In this document: one piece after another, positions 41,878 through 50,461 of the stretch
Position numbering within the stretch: position 1 is the stretch's first letter
Layout of the letters: each line of letters starts with the position of its first letter
Assembly (NCBI GenBank): GCA_016786705.1
Contig: JAEUVV010000012.1
Location: forward strand, 1 to 64,000
Reading direction: 5' to 3'
Source of the DNA: Taibaiella sp.
GTDB lineage: Bacteria > Bacteroidota > Bacteroidia > Chitinophagales > Chitinophagaceae
DNA length: 64,000 nucleotides
Translations under genes and position numbers: made by a program
Notes under the pieces: model-generated
Told to the model about the DNA's origin: nothing
What the model saw: only the letters and a program-made list of their open reading frames with translations
Databases searched by the model: none

Positions 41878-42294
41878 ATGGGCATTCAAACAATAGTATA
41901 CGGAAGAATCGCGTTGAAAGGCGACTTCGAAAAAAGCAGGCAATACCTCAAAAGCCTGGTCAATGATGGCGATTTTCCCTGGCTAAGAACAGAATTCTTT
42001 AGCACCGGCGCCACGGAAAGCCCCTACTACTATCAACAACCGGTAATTGGTTTCGCAGCTGATTATAAAGCTATAGAATATGACTGAAATGATTTTATTC
42101 TTAAGTTTGAACACCTGCTGCGGCACATTGAATTTGATACGGCCAAAATCGAGATGGAAACCGAATTTTATGGCAATTACAATTTCTTTTGGAAATCTAA
42201 AACCGGAACAGAATCATTCAAAGAAGAAGATGCCTTAATCGAAACAGAAGATTGGTTTTCGGATTCGGGCATAGAAATGCCTGGGGACGTTTAA
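41878..42294 (+). pseudogene. Hypothetical protein gene split by an in-frame TGA
   Basis: From ATG 41878 (MGIQTIVYGRIALKGDFEK) the frame is open to TGA at 42085-42087. It resumes immediately in the same frame with NDFILKFEHLLRHIEFDTAK to TAA at 42292-42294, giving 138 residues if read through. The continuous amphipathic pattern and codon use on both sides show one ancestral gene. A single substitution explains it. It is the second nonsense-interrupted gene within 6 kb. No family is recognised. Confidence 0.6.
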
Positions 42295-42443
42295 GAGCAC
42301 CACTCAAACCAACACATATTTTCAATATCGACTTTAGCTACCCGGTTAAGCGGCGGGGTGAAAAGGACGATCTTATATCCTAAAAAAAAACAAGTCAAAG
42401 GAAAAACAAACCGTTAATACCCGGTTATTAAACAGCAAAAAAG

Positions 42444-42848
42444 ATGACCTATATTGATAAAAGTATAGTCCCCCATTGCTTTGTCACTGAAAAGAAATTT
42501 GAATGGGGCGAACCCTATGATGACATCAGGCCTATATTTAATCTATATACCGATCCGGAACTATCTGATATAGCCTTTACCATTGAGATACTGGGACAGA
42601 ATAATTTCAAGGAGCATTTGGCAAAACTGTACAATATTCTGCTTAACCGGGAAGAACATGAGCGTATCAGTGCAACTATGGAACCGGTCAGCAACCGGCA
42701 ACAGCTATTGGAAAGGATCAATCACTTCCTGGAAGAACAGGCCCAAAACAGCGCCCCCTGGGAAGACGCGTTCAGTGCATTAGATGAAGCTTTTTATCTT
42801 AGAGCGATCGAAGGAGAGCTGGGAAGACGCTTAGTTTATGAACGGTAA
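42444..42848 (+). CDS. Hypothetical protein
   Basis: The 134-aa product (MTYIDKSIVPHCFVTEKKFEWGEPYDD...) has no signal peptide, is acidic and predicted helical in its second half (about 60-130). No motif is recognised. It lies 150 nt after the interrupted gene and may belong to the same small locus. The gene is supported by uninterrupted length and codon pattern alone. Confidence 0.5.
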   Translation: MTYIDKSIVPHCFVTEKKFEWGEPYDDIRPIFNLYTDPELSDIAFTIEILGQNNFKEHLAKLYNILLNREEHERISATMEPVSNRQQLLERINHFLEEQAQNSAPWEDAFSALDEAFYLRAIEGELGRRLVYER

Positions 42849-43209
42849 TATAATAGTCCTGCTTGCCGCGAAATTATGGCGATGCGGTATACAACCAAGA
42901 AACTTGCCTTTGAACAATCTATATATTGTGCCTGAATAAGAATATCCTAAACACGTTACTCTTTCATTTTTAAATATATATTCAAATTATATATCGAAAG
43001 AATATTTTAAATAAATAGATTAAACATTATATTTAATCTCAATTTAAAATTAGTGTACTGTAAAAACCTGTAAGGAGGCAGGCCAGATTGTCCCGGTACA
43101 CCACCACACCGTCCATATCCTCTGAAAAAATTCCGATAGCTATCCGATAAGTTTAGCAAAGCTTCTGCTTTACCCTCATTTTCTTACTTCAAAAACAAAA
43201 ACTTTTAGT
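42849..43209 (+). other. AT-rich intergenic region before a T9SS gene
   Basis: No gene is seen. The stretch at 42960-43060 is very AT-rich (atatatattcaaattatatatcg and similar), typical of upstream regions here. No convincing TAnnTTTG pair could be fixed. Part of the region may be a long leader. Confidence 0.3.
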
Positions 43210-44904
43210 ATGTTTAACTCTTTAAGAAAAGCAGCAGTTCTTTTACCCTTTTTGTCCATAGGTTTAGCGCCTGTAATGGCTCAATCTTTTACCACCCCGG
43301 TAGCCAATGAATATGTTTACGGCAGTACGCCCGATGTTACCAAACCGCAGGTGACCGCCAATTATTCCCGTGGCAATTTCCCGTCCGGCTTCGGTAATAC
43401 CGACCTTTACTTGTCTTCCTGGAGTAGTAATGACCCGGGTGGCTATAGTGAATTTATTTACACCTTCACAAGCCCTTCCGCTCCTACCTCGATCATGTCT
43501 CAGGGATCAAACATCTATAAGTATGTTGCCGATCTTGAAGTAGGCATTGTCAACGACGGTTTTGGCAGTCACCAGATACTTGTGGCTTATTATGATTATG
43601 TTGGTAGCCACAGCCCTACCGGCAGTCCCGGCCATGTCCTCGACGTTTATAAATTGACCGGGTCCCCGCTTAGCCCTATGGTATTAGTCAACCAGATCCA
43701 GCTTTCTTACTCCCCTAATTATGGCCGTATACGTATGGATAGTCATAAAGACTACGCAGTGGCTATTGTATGGGACTATCCCGGTGTAGGTATACAGACC
43801 TCGGTATGCGACCTGGGCAACTGGAGCGGAGTGACCACGCTTAATGGTACCTGGAGCGAAGAAGGACCTGATGTAGCCTTCAGCCATAGCAGCAGTAATC
43901 TTAATGTACATTTTGTTTATAAAAACCCGGGTGCCGGCCTCGTAACTGAGTCTATGCTGGACTGGCCACTGCTTTTAAGCATCCCCTTTGGTAGTACTGC
44001 AACTATTGCCCCGATCATAGAAGACATCGACGGCGTTCCATTCCAGGTCTCCAACCTGGTACTGGACTGCCCGGATCATTACGATGTAGAAAACTGGGCC
44101 TATACCTATACGGATGGAAAATATGTGTTTGTAAGGCATATAGATTATCACAGTATAGGATCTCCCGTGACTACTATCGTTAATGACGGTACATTCTCCA
44201 ATTATCCTTTGGCCAAAAAATATTATGCCAGTACGCCTACCCTGCATTACGGCGATGGCGCCCTGAGCGGCGGCAGTACCGGGCAAATATCAGTAGGTTG
44301 GTATAACTACGTACCTAATGGCGGCTTTTCTAACTATGTCGGTCTGGAAATGACGGAAGATGGCCTGTCTATGATCAGCTTACCGGATTATATGGAACTG
44401 CCCAATTCCAATCTTCCGTATGTTTCAGGATTTTCCGGCATCGCCTATAGTAAAATGAGCGATGGCGCAGGTTCCCTGGCTCCTGAATTCATGTATGCTA
44501 CTTATTTTACCGAGCAAAGCCCCGGAAGCGGCTATTATGAATTGCATCACGCCTTCCATAAATGGAACGATCCTGTTTTCAAAGGGGCCGGATCAACAAA
44601 ACATGATGTAAACTGCGAAAGTCCATCCAGGAAAGCGCAGGCTGATGTGCTGCTTACCACTACTTCTCCGAATCCGTTCAAAAACAGATTCATGCACAAC
44701 ATTACACTTAAAGAAGAGGCTGAAATACAGCTGACTCTTTTGAATGTTAGCGGCCATGTTATTGCCCGCAAAGCGGAAAAACTGGCCAGGGGTAACCATT
44801 CAATGGAAATGGCCGGGCTGGATAAAGTGCCTGCCGGCAACTACATCCTGACCACAAATGTTAATGGCAAAACCGTAGGTACTAAAGTGATGGTTAAACA
44901 TTAA
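43210..44904 (+). CDS. Secreted T9SS type A sorting domain protein
   Basis: The 564-aa product has a signal peptide (about 1-24, VMAQ). The beta-rich mature part carries GRIRMDSHKDYAVAIVW and LVLDCPDHYDVENWAYTYTDGKYV. The type A sorting domain begins SPNPFKNRFMHNITLKEEAEIQ (about 490) and ends GKTVGTKVMVKH. A paralogue sharing the RIRMDSH, NWSGVT/TWSGVT, CPDHY, HHAFH and SPNPFKN/FPNPFKN blocks lies at 62479. The repeated Asp/Tyr/Trp signature could be a lectin or beta-propeller-like fold, but no known family is recognised. It is exported and surface-bound by inference. Confidence 0.85.
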   Translation: MFNSLRKAAVLLPFLSIGLAPVMAQSFTTPVANEYVYGSTPDVTKPQVTANYSRGNFPSGFGNTDLYLSSWSSNDPGGYSEFIYTFTSPSAPTSIMSQGSNIYKYVADLEVGIVNDGFGSHQILVAYYDYVGSHSPTGSPGHVLDVYKLTGSPLSPMVLVNQIQLSYSPNYGRIRMDSHKDYAVAIVWDYPGVGIQTSVCDLGNWSGVTTLNGTWSEEGPDVAFSHSSSNLNVHFVYKNPGAGLVTESMLDWPLLLSIPFGSTATIAPIIEDIDGVPFQVSNLVLDCPDHYDVENWAYTYTDGKYVFVRHIDYHSIGSPVTTIVNDGTFSNYPLAKKYYASTPTLHYGDGALSGGSTGQISVGWYNYVPNGGFSNYVGLEMTEDGLSMISLPDYMELPNSNLPYVSGFSGIAYSKMSDGAGSLAPEFMYATYFTEQSPGSGYYELHHAFHKWNDPVFKGAGSTKHDVNCESPSRKAQADVLLTTTSPNPFKNRFMHNITLKEEAEIQLTLLNVSGHVIARKAEKLARGNHSMEMAGLDKVPAGNYILTTNVNGKTVGTKVMVKH

Positions 44905-44967
44905 AAGTATAAGGCAATCCTTATTGCCGTCTTAAAGCAATAAGGCAGCCATAATATAAAAGTATAT

Positions 44968-45001
44968 GGGCCGCTTCCTCCGGGAACGGCCCTGTTTTTT
45001 T
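44968..45001 (+). terminator. Intrinsic terminator
   Basis: Arms gggccg (44968-44973) and cggccc (44987-44992), extended by ttcc/ggaa inside, are followed by a run of T. Confidence 0.8.
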
Positions 45002-45147
45002 GGGAATAGCCAGCTACATTTCCACAGACTGGCTCTTCAAAAACTGTTGTCCATACCCGCTACAGCAATACCCATTTTGAGCAATAATTTCCACACATTA
45101 AGCTATCTATCCTGCATAAATGACTAATAAATACACACCATTAAGGT

Positions 45148-45163
45148 TTGGCCCGTTTTTAGC
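45148..45163 (+). promoter_or_regulatory. Sigma-54-like promoter
   Basis: TTGGCCCG-N4-TAGC matches the -24/-12 consensus TTGGCACG-N4-TTGC at most positions. The GG (45150-45151) and GC (45162-45163) are exactly 12 nt apart. The predicted start near 45175 is 40 nt before the PPOX gene. A similar site precedes the gene at 54581, and a sigma-54 activator gene lies at 48883. Confidence 0.5.
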
Positions 45164-45213
45164 TTTAATCATAATGAAATACCTAGCGAAACAAATCACA
45201 CAAAAGTCAATAT

Positions 45214-45720
45214 ATGAGCACAGAAAATCTTTATAACCAGGAAGCAATAGAAAAATTAAAAGAGCTGGTCAACAAAATAGACATAGGTATGGTATGTTCC
45301 TACCCCGCTACCGGTACCTATGTGCATGCAGTGCCGATGAGCCGCCAGGAAGTCGATGAGCAGGGCAATATATGGTACCTGTTTTCGGCTGAAAGCGAAA
45401 TGTATAAAAACCTGCAGGCAAGCGATAAAGTAAGCGTACTGTTTTCGCATGTTGGCGATTATAATTTTTTAAGTATTAACGGGGTGGCAGAGATCTCTTC
45501 TGATAAAGCGCGTATCGAAAAATATTGGAACAAGTTTGTGGAAGTATGGTTTGAAAAAGGGAAAGAAGACCCCAATATCAGGGTACTGAAAGTAAAAGTA
45601 GCGGATGCCCACTATTGGGACAATAAGACAAATAAACTGGTCACTTTCTTTAAACTGGCTACCAGTGCGCTAACAGGGCAAACGCTGGATATAGGCCGGG
45701 AAGGGGCGCTGAACCCGTAG
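45214..45720 (+). CDS. Pyridoxamine 5'-phosphate oxidase family protein (general stress protein 26-like)
   Basis: The 168-aa protein has the split-barrel FMN-binding fold pattern of the PPOX family: IDIGMVCSYPATGTYVHAVPMSRQEVDEQGNIWYLFSAESEMYKNL and VSVLFSHVGDYNFLSINGVAEI. The C-terminal part (DAHYWDNKTNKLVTFFKLATSALTG) is typical of GsiB/GSP26-type proteins. It is a probable flavin-binding stress protein, with no indication that it makes pyridoxal phosphate. It is preceded by a sigma-54-like site and followed 7-28 nt later by a small gene. Confidence 0.88.
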   Translation: MSTENLYNQEAIEKLKELVNKIDIGMVCSYPATGTYVHAVPMSRQEVDEQGNIWYLFSAESEMYKNLQASDKVSVLFSHVGDYNFLSINGVAEISSDKARIEKYWNKFVEVWFEKGKEDPNIRVLKVKVADAHYWDNKTNKLVTFFKLATSALTGQTLDIGREGALNP

Positions 45721-45748
45721 CGCTAAAATGATACCTCAATTTACAATT

Positions 45749-45991
45749 ATGGAAAAGCGAATATTAGCACATGTTCAAAAGATAAGGTCCAATCTTTTTG
45801 ACGATCATTATACCTTGTTTAATGATGGCTCTATTTTACATGAATACGGGAAAAACATACAGGGTTTCGATTTTATAGAACAGCTGAATACGCATGAATT
45901 AAGTCCCGAAGTAAAAGTACGCCTTTATGAAGCGGCCCGGGAAGAAGATAAGGAAGAAGTCAAAAAGGTACTTATCATGTGGGTCGTATAA
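45749..45991 (+). CDS. Small hypothetical protein downstream of the PPOX gene
   Basis: Translation from ATG 45749 gives 80 aa (MEKRILAHVQKIRSNLFDDHY...). An upstream in-frame ATG at 45728 would add seven residues. The sequence is charged and helical, with a Glu/Lys-rich end (EAAREEDKEEVKKVL). It lacks a signal peptide and is not recognised. The short gap behind the PPOX gene suggests one transcript. Confidence 0.5.
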   Translation: MEKRILAHVQKIRSNLFDDHYTLFNDGSILHEYGKNIQGFDFIEQLNTHELSPEVKVRLYEAAREEDKEEVKKVLIMWVV

Positions 45992-46133
45992 ACAATAGCA
46001 TTTTACTGGTATAGCCAGTCCATATACCCACCAATTACGAAGCAGCGATATAATTTTACCGCTGCTTTAATATATTACATTGCCTGTATGGCCATTTTAT
46101 GCTCAGCAATCTTAAAAATCTATCCTATGCAGC

Positions 46134-48008
46134 TTAGCTGAGTTTGATGCTCATCCTGATCTGGTACCCCTGCGGGTAATCATTCTCAATATTTATATCA
46201 CCATTTAATTTACCGGTCCGGTCCTGCATATTTTGTAAGCCGATACCCTGTACCGGTTGATTGGCCGGCCATCCTTGCCCATCATCTTTGTAAACGATAT
46301 ATAGTATATTGACCTTAGTTTCAAAACTGAGGTATACTTCTTTAAACTCGGCATGCTTTATAGAATTAGATAAGCACTCCTGCAAGATGGCCTTGAGGTT
46401 GGTGTATTGATAGTGACTCAGGAAACGTTTCCCGTCTGCGGAAACCTGCAGGGTATATTTAAAGTCAGAAAGGCGGCTGATCTTCGCTATCATCTCCCGT
46501 ACTTCCCGGATCAGGTCACTTAACAAAAGCTGTTGCTCCGACTTCAGGTCTTTAGACAGGCTCCGGATAAGTTCCATAGTATGATCAATATGCTGCTCGA
46601 GGGCCCCTTTTTCAGTTATGGACTGTCCCATCCGCTGCTCTTTGGCCAGCATTTTAGCATATAATAAAGCCGGGTTCGTTTCATCATGAATATTGCGGGC
46701 CAGGTTGAGCTTGAAGTTCAGGAAACGCGCCATCTGTCGGCGCCGGATGAGCAGGAACACCAATATACTGCCGCTTAACAGTAGAATAGACCCCGACACC
46801 AGGAGCAAAAACCGCTGATCCGATCTTTTCTGTTTCTTCGCCGCGTCGGCCAGCAGGAATTGCTGCTCTTCTACTTTTGTGAGCGCATACATGACCTCAT
46901 CAATTTCACTTGTATTATTAGCGACAGCATCTTCAAGAATTATCAGGGACTTTATCAGGGTATCCTCGCTTGCTTTATAAAACCCGCGGTTGTATAATAG
47001 CCTGGACTCGTACTTCTTTACCATATAGGCGTTCATCGGCACATCGATCTTCTCTCCATACATAGCGTAGAGTACCTTTATATAATGCTCCGCGCTATCA
47101 TTTATTTTCTGGTCCAGAAAATAAAGCGCCTTTTTATCCGCTATAGTAAAGCCCGCATAGCTTTTTAAATATTCCGGCATATTTTTATCATACAACAGAG
47201 AGTCGAACTGTACGATATTCTTCCATATATCAGCAGCAGTACCCATTATCCTGGCTTTTTGATGTTCTGCCATTAATATAGTATACCGCGCCCGTACCAG
47301 TACTTCCATATCGTTGGGATATACCTTTTGAATGGCAATCATCAACCGGTCCCTAAGGCTGCTCATTTCCGCTGCCAGTGCCTTATCTTTTGCATTATAA
47401 GCTCCCATCAGGAAGGTGGAAATTAATTCTCCGGAACGCATCACTTCTTTTTTATCGAATTGCTGTTGCATTACTAGCTGCGGTAGCTTTTCGAGAAATT
47501 TCCGGTGTTTGCTATATAATGCCGTTATTTTAGGATAGGCCATATTACTATAATAATAACCGGCAATAAGCGACAAGGAAGTAACCGAAGGCGTCTGCTC
47601 AATACTTTCCTGCAGTTCACTCAATCGCTCCGCGTAATAAAGCATTTCTCCATTACGTCCATCCATTTTTGCCTGGTTGCTCAGCATAGCGTAATAGGCC
47701 TTCCTGAGCTTCCCGCCGTCCTTCTTATCCCAGATAAGCTGCCGGTAAAGCGTAAGTAGCTTAAGTAACTCTTCATTGGAAAAGTGCAACCCTTCCGAAT
47801 GGAAAAGCTGTACGGTTTTATCTATAGTATCCAGGTATTTTTTTTCGGTCAAAACCTTTTTCTGGTATAAAGAAGACAGGGTCTGAACAAGCTGTACTGC
47901 AGAATCTTTGGCGGGATCTGCCAGGGCAGGTCCTATCTTGAAAAGGAATAAAATAATAACAAATAGCAGCTTCAACCTGCAGCTTTGTCTCCAATAAACA
48001 TTAACCAT
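46134..48008 (-). CDS. Orphan sensor histidine kinase (HisKA_3 type) with TPR-like sensor region
   Basis: The 624-aa protein has a signal/anchor segment (about 13-30), a long helical periplasmic region (about 35-390) with TPR-like pairs, one transmembrane helix (about 405-423) and a cytosolic kinase. The phosphorylation box reads NIHDETNPALL (His about 441), with a slightly altered HDE-x-NP context. The HATPase carries ECLSNSIKHAEF (N-box), DDGQGW and GIGLQNMQDRTGKL. No LuxR-type response regulator is adjacent. The sigma-54 activator at 48883 has a receiver lacking the phosphoacceptor, so it is not an obvious partner. Confidence 0.87.
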   Translation of the reverse strand: MVNVYWRQSCRLKLLFVIILFLFKIGPALADPAKDSAVQLVQTLSSLYQKKVLTEKKYLDTIDKTVQLFHSEGLHFSNEELLKLLTLYRQLIWDKKDGGKLRKAYYAMLSNQAKMDGRNGEMLYYAERLSELQESIEQTPSVTSLSLIAGYYYSNMAYPKITALYSKHRKFLEKLPQLVMQQQFDKKEVMRSGELISTFLMGAYNAKDKALAAEMSSLRDRLMIAIQKVYPNDMEVLVRARYTILMAEHQKARIMGTAADIWKNIVQFDSLLYDKNMPEYLKSYAGFTIADKKALYFLDQKINDSAEHYIKVLYAMYGEKIDVPMNAYMVKKYESRLLYNRGFYKASEDTLIKSLIILEDAVANNTSEIDEVMYALTKVEEQQFLLADAAKKQKRSDQRFLLLVSGSILLLSGSILVFLLIRRRQMARFLNFKLNLARNIHDETNPALLYAKMLAKEQRMGQSITEKGALEQHIDHTMELIRSLSKDLKSEQQLLLSDLIREVREMIAKISRLSDFKYTLQVSADGKRFLSHYQYTNLKAILQECLSNSIKHAEFKEVYLSFETKVNILYIVYKDDGQGWPANQPVQGIGLQNMQDRTGKLNGDINIENDYPQGYQIRMSIKLS

Positions 48009-48359
48009 AGAAAATTATCCTTATTTAATGGATCATAATTATAATGATTTCCCATTAAGGTGCTTTGTCATTATTTATTAGATAGGTTAAAAGGTTTAGT
48101 AAATTCAGAATGTAAATATAATAGACAGATCATTAATATATCAAATAAATCTCTGCCGGGAGAAAAGATTTATGACCGCAAAGAAGGAATACGGAAGCAT
48201 TATCAAAGATTACTGTACCATTTCGTCGTTTGATTTCCGGCAGCCCCTATGTTCCCCGCATACCTCATCCTGCTGGACTAGTATAAATATAAAATTTGGA
48301 CCACCTTAGCAGTCCAAAGCCTGGATACCTTTGCGGCATTCACTAAACTATTTAAAGCA
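48009..48359 (+). promoter_or_regulatory. Divergent intergenic region with a -7 element for the GNAT gene
   Basis: TACCTTTG (48326-48333) is a perfect -7 match 26 nt before the GNAT start. The nearest TTTG (48295-48298) is 27 nt upstream of it, too far for a standard -33. The AT-rich part nearer 48009-48130 should hold the kinase promoter. No gene is seen in the 351 nt. Confidence 0.4.
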
Positions 48360-48806
48360 ATGCACTACCGTATTGAAAAAGCAGGCCTGAAGGACCTGGA
48401 CACTACAGCGGCCCTGTTTAACCTGTACCGGGTCTTTTACCGCCAGGAAGACGACTATGAACGCTGCAAACAGTTCATAGCGGAAAGACTGGACCACGAC
48501 CAGTCGCATATCTTCGTCCTGTATGTGGGAGAAAAAGCGGTCGGCTTTGTACAATTGTACAAGCTGTACCATTACATCCGGCTCAAAAAGCAATGGTTGC
48601 TAAGCGACCTGTATGTACACCCCGACTACAGGGGGCAGGGATTCTCTGTGGCATTGATCGACCGGGCCAAAGAATGGTGCGCGGAAACGGGAGCCTGTGG
48701 CCTGATGCTGGAAACAGAAAAAACAAACGATATTGGTAACAGTTTGTATCCGCGTTGCGGCTTTGAGTATGATGGCGGCCACAACTATTACTATTGGTGG
48801 CAATAG
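48360..48806 (+). CDS. GNAT family N-acetyltransferase
   Basis: The 148-aa protein is a single GNAT domain with motif A visible in LLSDLYVHPDYRGQGFSVALIDRAKEW (about 80-106; the acetyl-CoA loop is YRGQGFS). The C-terminal IGNSLYPRCGFEYDGGHNYYYW is typical of small-molecule acetyltransferases. The start matches a short leader after a perfect -7 box. The substrate is unknown. It shares a bidirectional terminator with the sigma-54 activator gene. Confidence 0.9.
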   Translation: MHYRIEKAGLKDLDTTAALFNLYRVFYRQEDDYERCKQFIAERLDHDQSHIFVLYVGEKAVGFVQLYKLYHYIRLKKQWLLSDLYVHPDYRGQGFSVALIDRAKEWCAETGACGLMLETEKTNDIGNSLYPRCGFEYDGGHNYYYWWQ

Positions 48807-48840
48807 TTAAAAAGCGGGCTTTAAGGCCCGCCTTTTTAAC
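48806..48840. terminator. Bidirectional intrinsic terminator
   Basis: The GC hairpin gcgggc (48814-48819) / gcccgc (48826-48831), flanked by gttaaaaa and ctttttaac, forms A and T tracts for both strands between convergent genes. Confidence 0.85.
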
Positions 48841-48882
48841 TATTATCAGGATCAGCATTTAATCCTAAACATTTTCAATCCG

Positions 48883-50301
48883 CTAGCAATCTGCGTAAGT
48901 GCCACGGCGATGATTGTTCCCAGGGAAAGAAATTGACTTCAAACGGTTGTATAAAGTTTTGCGGTCTATACCCAGCAAGCGCGCGGCCTTTGTTTTATTA
49001 TAATTAACCATGCGTAATATTTCTTTTATTTTATTGAGAGTCACTTCTCTTGCTTTTACCGGGGTCACCGGCACCGGTAACTCTACTCCTGTAGAAAAGT
49101 TAAGCTTCCGTTCATTCATGTAGTTAAGTATTTTCACCGGTAAATGCTCACTTTTAAGCGCCTGCCCATCCCGGCACAGCAGGCAGGCCCGGCGAATAAT
49201 ATTCCGGAGCTCACGGATATTGCCCGGCCAGTTATAGCATTGCAGCATCAGCAAAGCTTCAGTGTCTGGTGATAGTACCTGTTTGCCTAATTCTTTATTG
49301 GTTTCATTAATAAAATAATCGATAAAAAGCGGCAGGTCCGTGGCCCTCGCCCGTAACGGCGGCACTACAATTTCAAATTCATTAAGCCGGTGATAGAGAT
49401 CTTCTCTAAAGGTACCTTTCTGCACCGCTTCCGCGAGATTTTCATTGGAGGCTACTATAATCCTGGTTTGTATGGCAATTTCCTGTGTGCCCCCTACCCG
49501 CCTGATTTTCTTTTCCTGTATAGCGCGCAGCAGGTAGCCCTGCACTTCATAGTCTAAATTACCGATCTCATCCAGGAAAAGTGTACCATTATTGGCCAGC
49601 TCAAATGCACCTGTCTTCTGCCCTACAGCACCGGTAAAACTACCTTTTTCATGCCCAAACAATTCGCTTAAAGCCAGCTCTTTAGACAGGCAGCCGCAGT
49701 CTACTGCAATATTCCGTTCCTTATTACCCTGATCACCGGCATTAGCCAGCATATAAGCGACAGACTCTTTACCGGTACCTGTTTCACCATAGATGATCAC
49801 ATTGAAATTTGTAGGTCCTACCAGTTCGATTTGCCTGTACATCTTAAGGGCTTCTTTGCTATTGCCTATGACATGTTTAGCCGGTGCGATATTTACCCGG
49901 TTTTCAGCCACGCTTGTTTTACGGGATTCATCTATCGCAGGCGCCTCCTTTTTAAGTTTTTGAATAACTTCCTGCAGTTTTTCCAGCGGGAAAGGCCGGT
50001 TAAAGCAACAAAATGCGCCTTGCCGCATCAGGCTCATGGCCAGGTGCACTTCGAGCTGGTCCGCGATAAAAATGATCCCGGTATTTATAGCAGCGTTTTG
50101 CAAGTCAGCCAGGATACTGAAAGGGCAGGATTGATCACAGAGGGGCAGACAACAAATTACACCATCAAAATTATTTTGTTTTAGTTGTCCTAAAGCAGCG
50201 TCCAGGTTATCACACTGTAGACAATCAACAGTTGCCGAACTGAGCTTTTTACTTAGAAAATTCCTGTAATTAACATCCTTACAGATCATTAATAAACGCA
50301 T
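48883..50301 (-). CDS. NtrC-family sigma-54 activator with degenerate receiver domain
   Basis: The 472-aa protein has a receiver-like domain (1-120), an AAA+ sigma-54 interaction domain (about 145-370) and a Fis-type HTH (about 430-462, NYNKTKAARLLGIDRKTLYNRL). The AAA+ core is intact: Walker A GETGTGKE, the sigma-54-contacting GSFTGAVG loop, Walker B LFLDEIGN and the arginine-finger region. The receiver is not. The phosphoacceptor Asp is replaced by Cys (VICCLPL, about 51), the N-terminal acidic pair is KD, and the KP loop is NRP. It is therefore unlikely to be controlled by phosphorylation. Two sigma-54-like promoters in the window are candidate targets. Confidence 0.93.
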   Translation of the reverse strand: MRLLMICKDVNYRNFLSKKLSSATVDCLQCDNLDAALGQLKQNNFDGVICCLPLCDQSCPFSILADLQNAAINTGIIFIADQLEVHLAMSLMRQGAFCCFNRPFPLEKLQEVIQKLKKEAPAIDESRKTSVAENRVNIAPAKHVIGNSKEALKMYRQIELVGPTNFNVIIYGETGTGKESVAYMLANAGDQGNKERNIAVDCGCLSKELALSELFGHEKGSFTGAVGQKTGAFELANNGTLFLDEIGNLDYEVQGYLLRAIQEKKIRRVGGTQEIAIQTRIIVASNENLAEAVQKGTFREDLYHRLNEFEIVVPPLRARATDLPLFIDYFINETNKELGKQVLSPDTEALLMLQCYNWPGNIRELRNIIRRACLLCRDGQALKSEHLPVKILNYMNERKLNFSTGVELPVPVTPVKAREVTLNKIKEILRMVNYNKTKAARLLGIDRKTLYNRLKSISFPGNNHRRGTYADC

Positions 50302-50461
50302 CGTAATCAGTTTTCAGGTTAAACGCCAGCAATTCAAAAAAATCAATAAGTGATTTCAAATTTACAGAAAATCACTACTTTAATTTTTGACAAAAATGTT
50401 AAAATGTAAATCTAAAAATCACATCATCAGTGCATTACATGTTATTGGAACCGAAGCAAAA

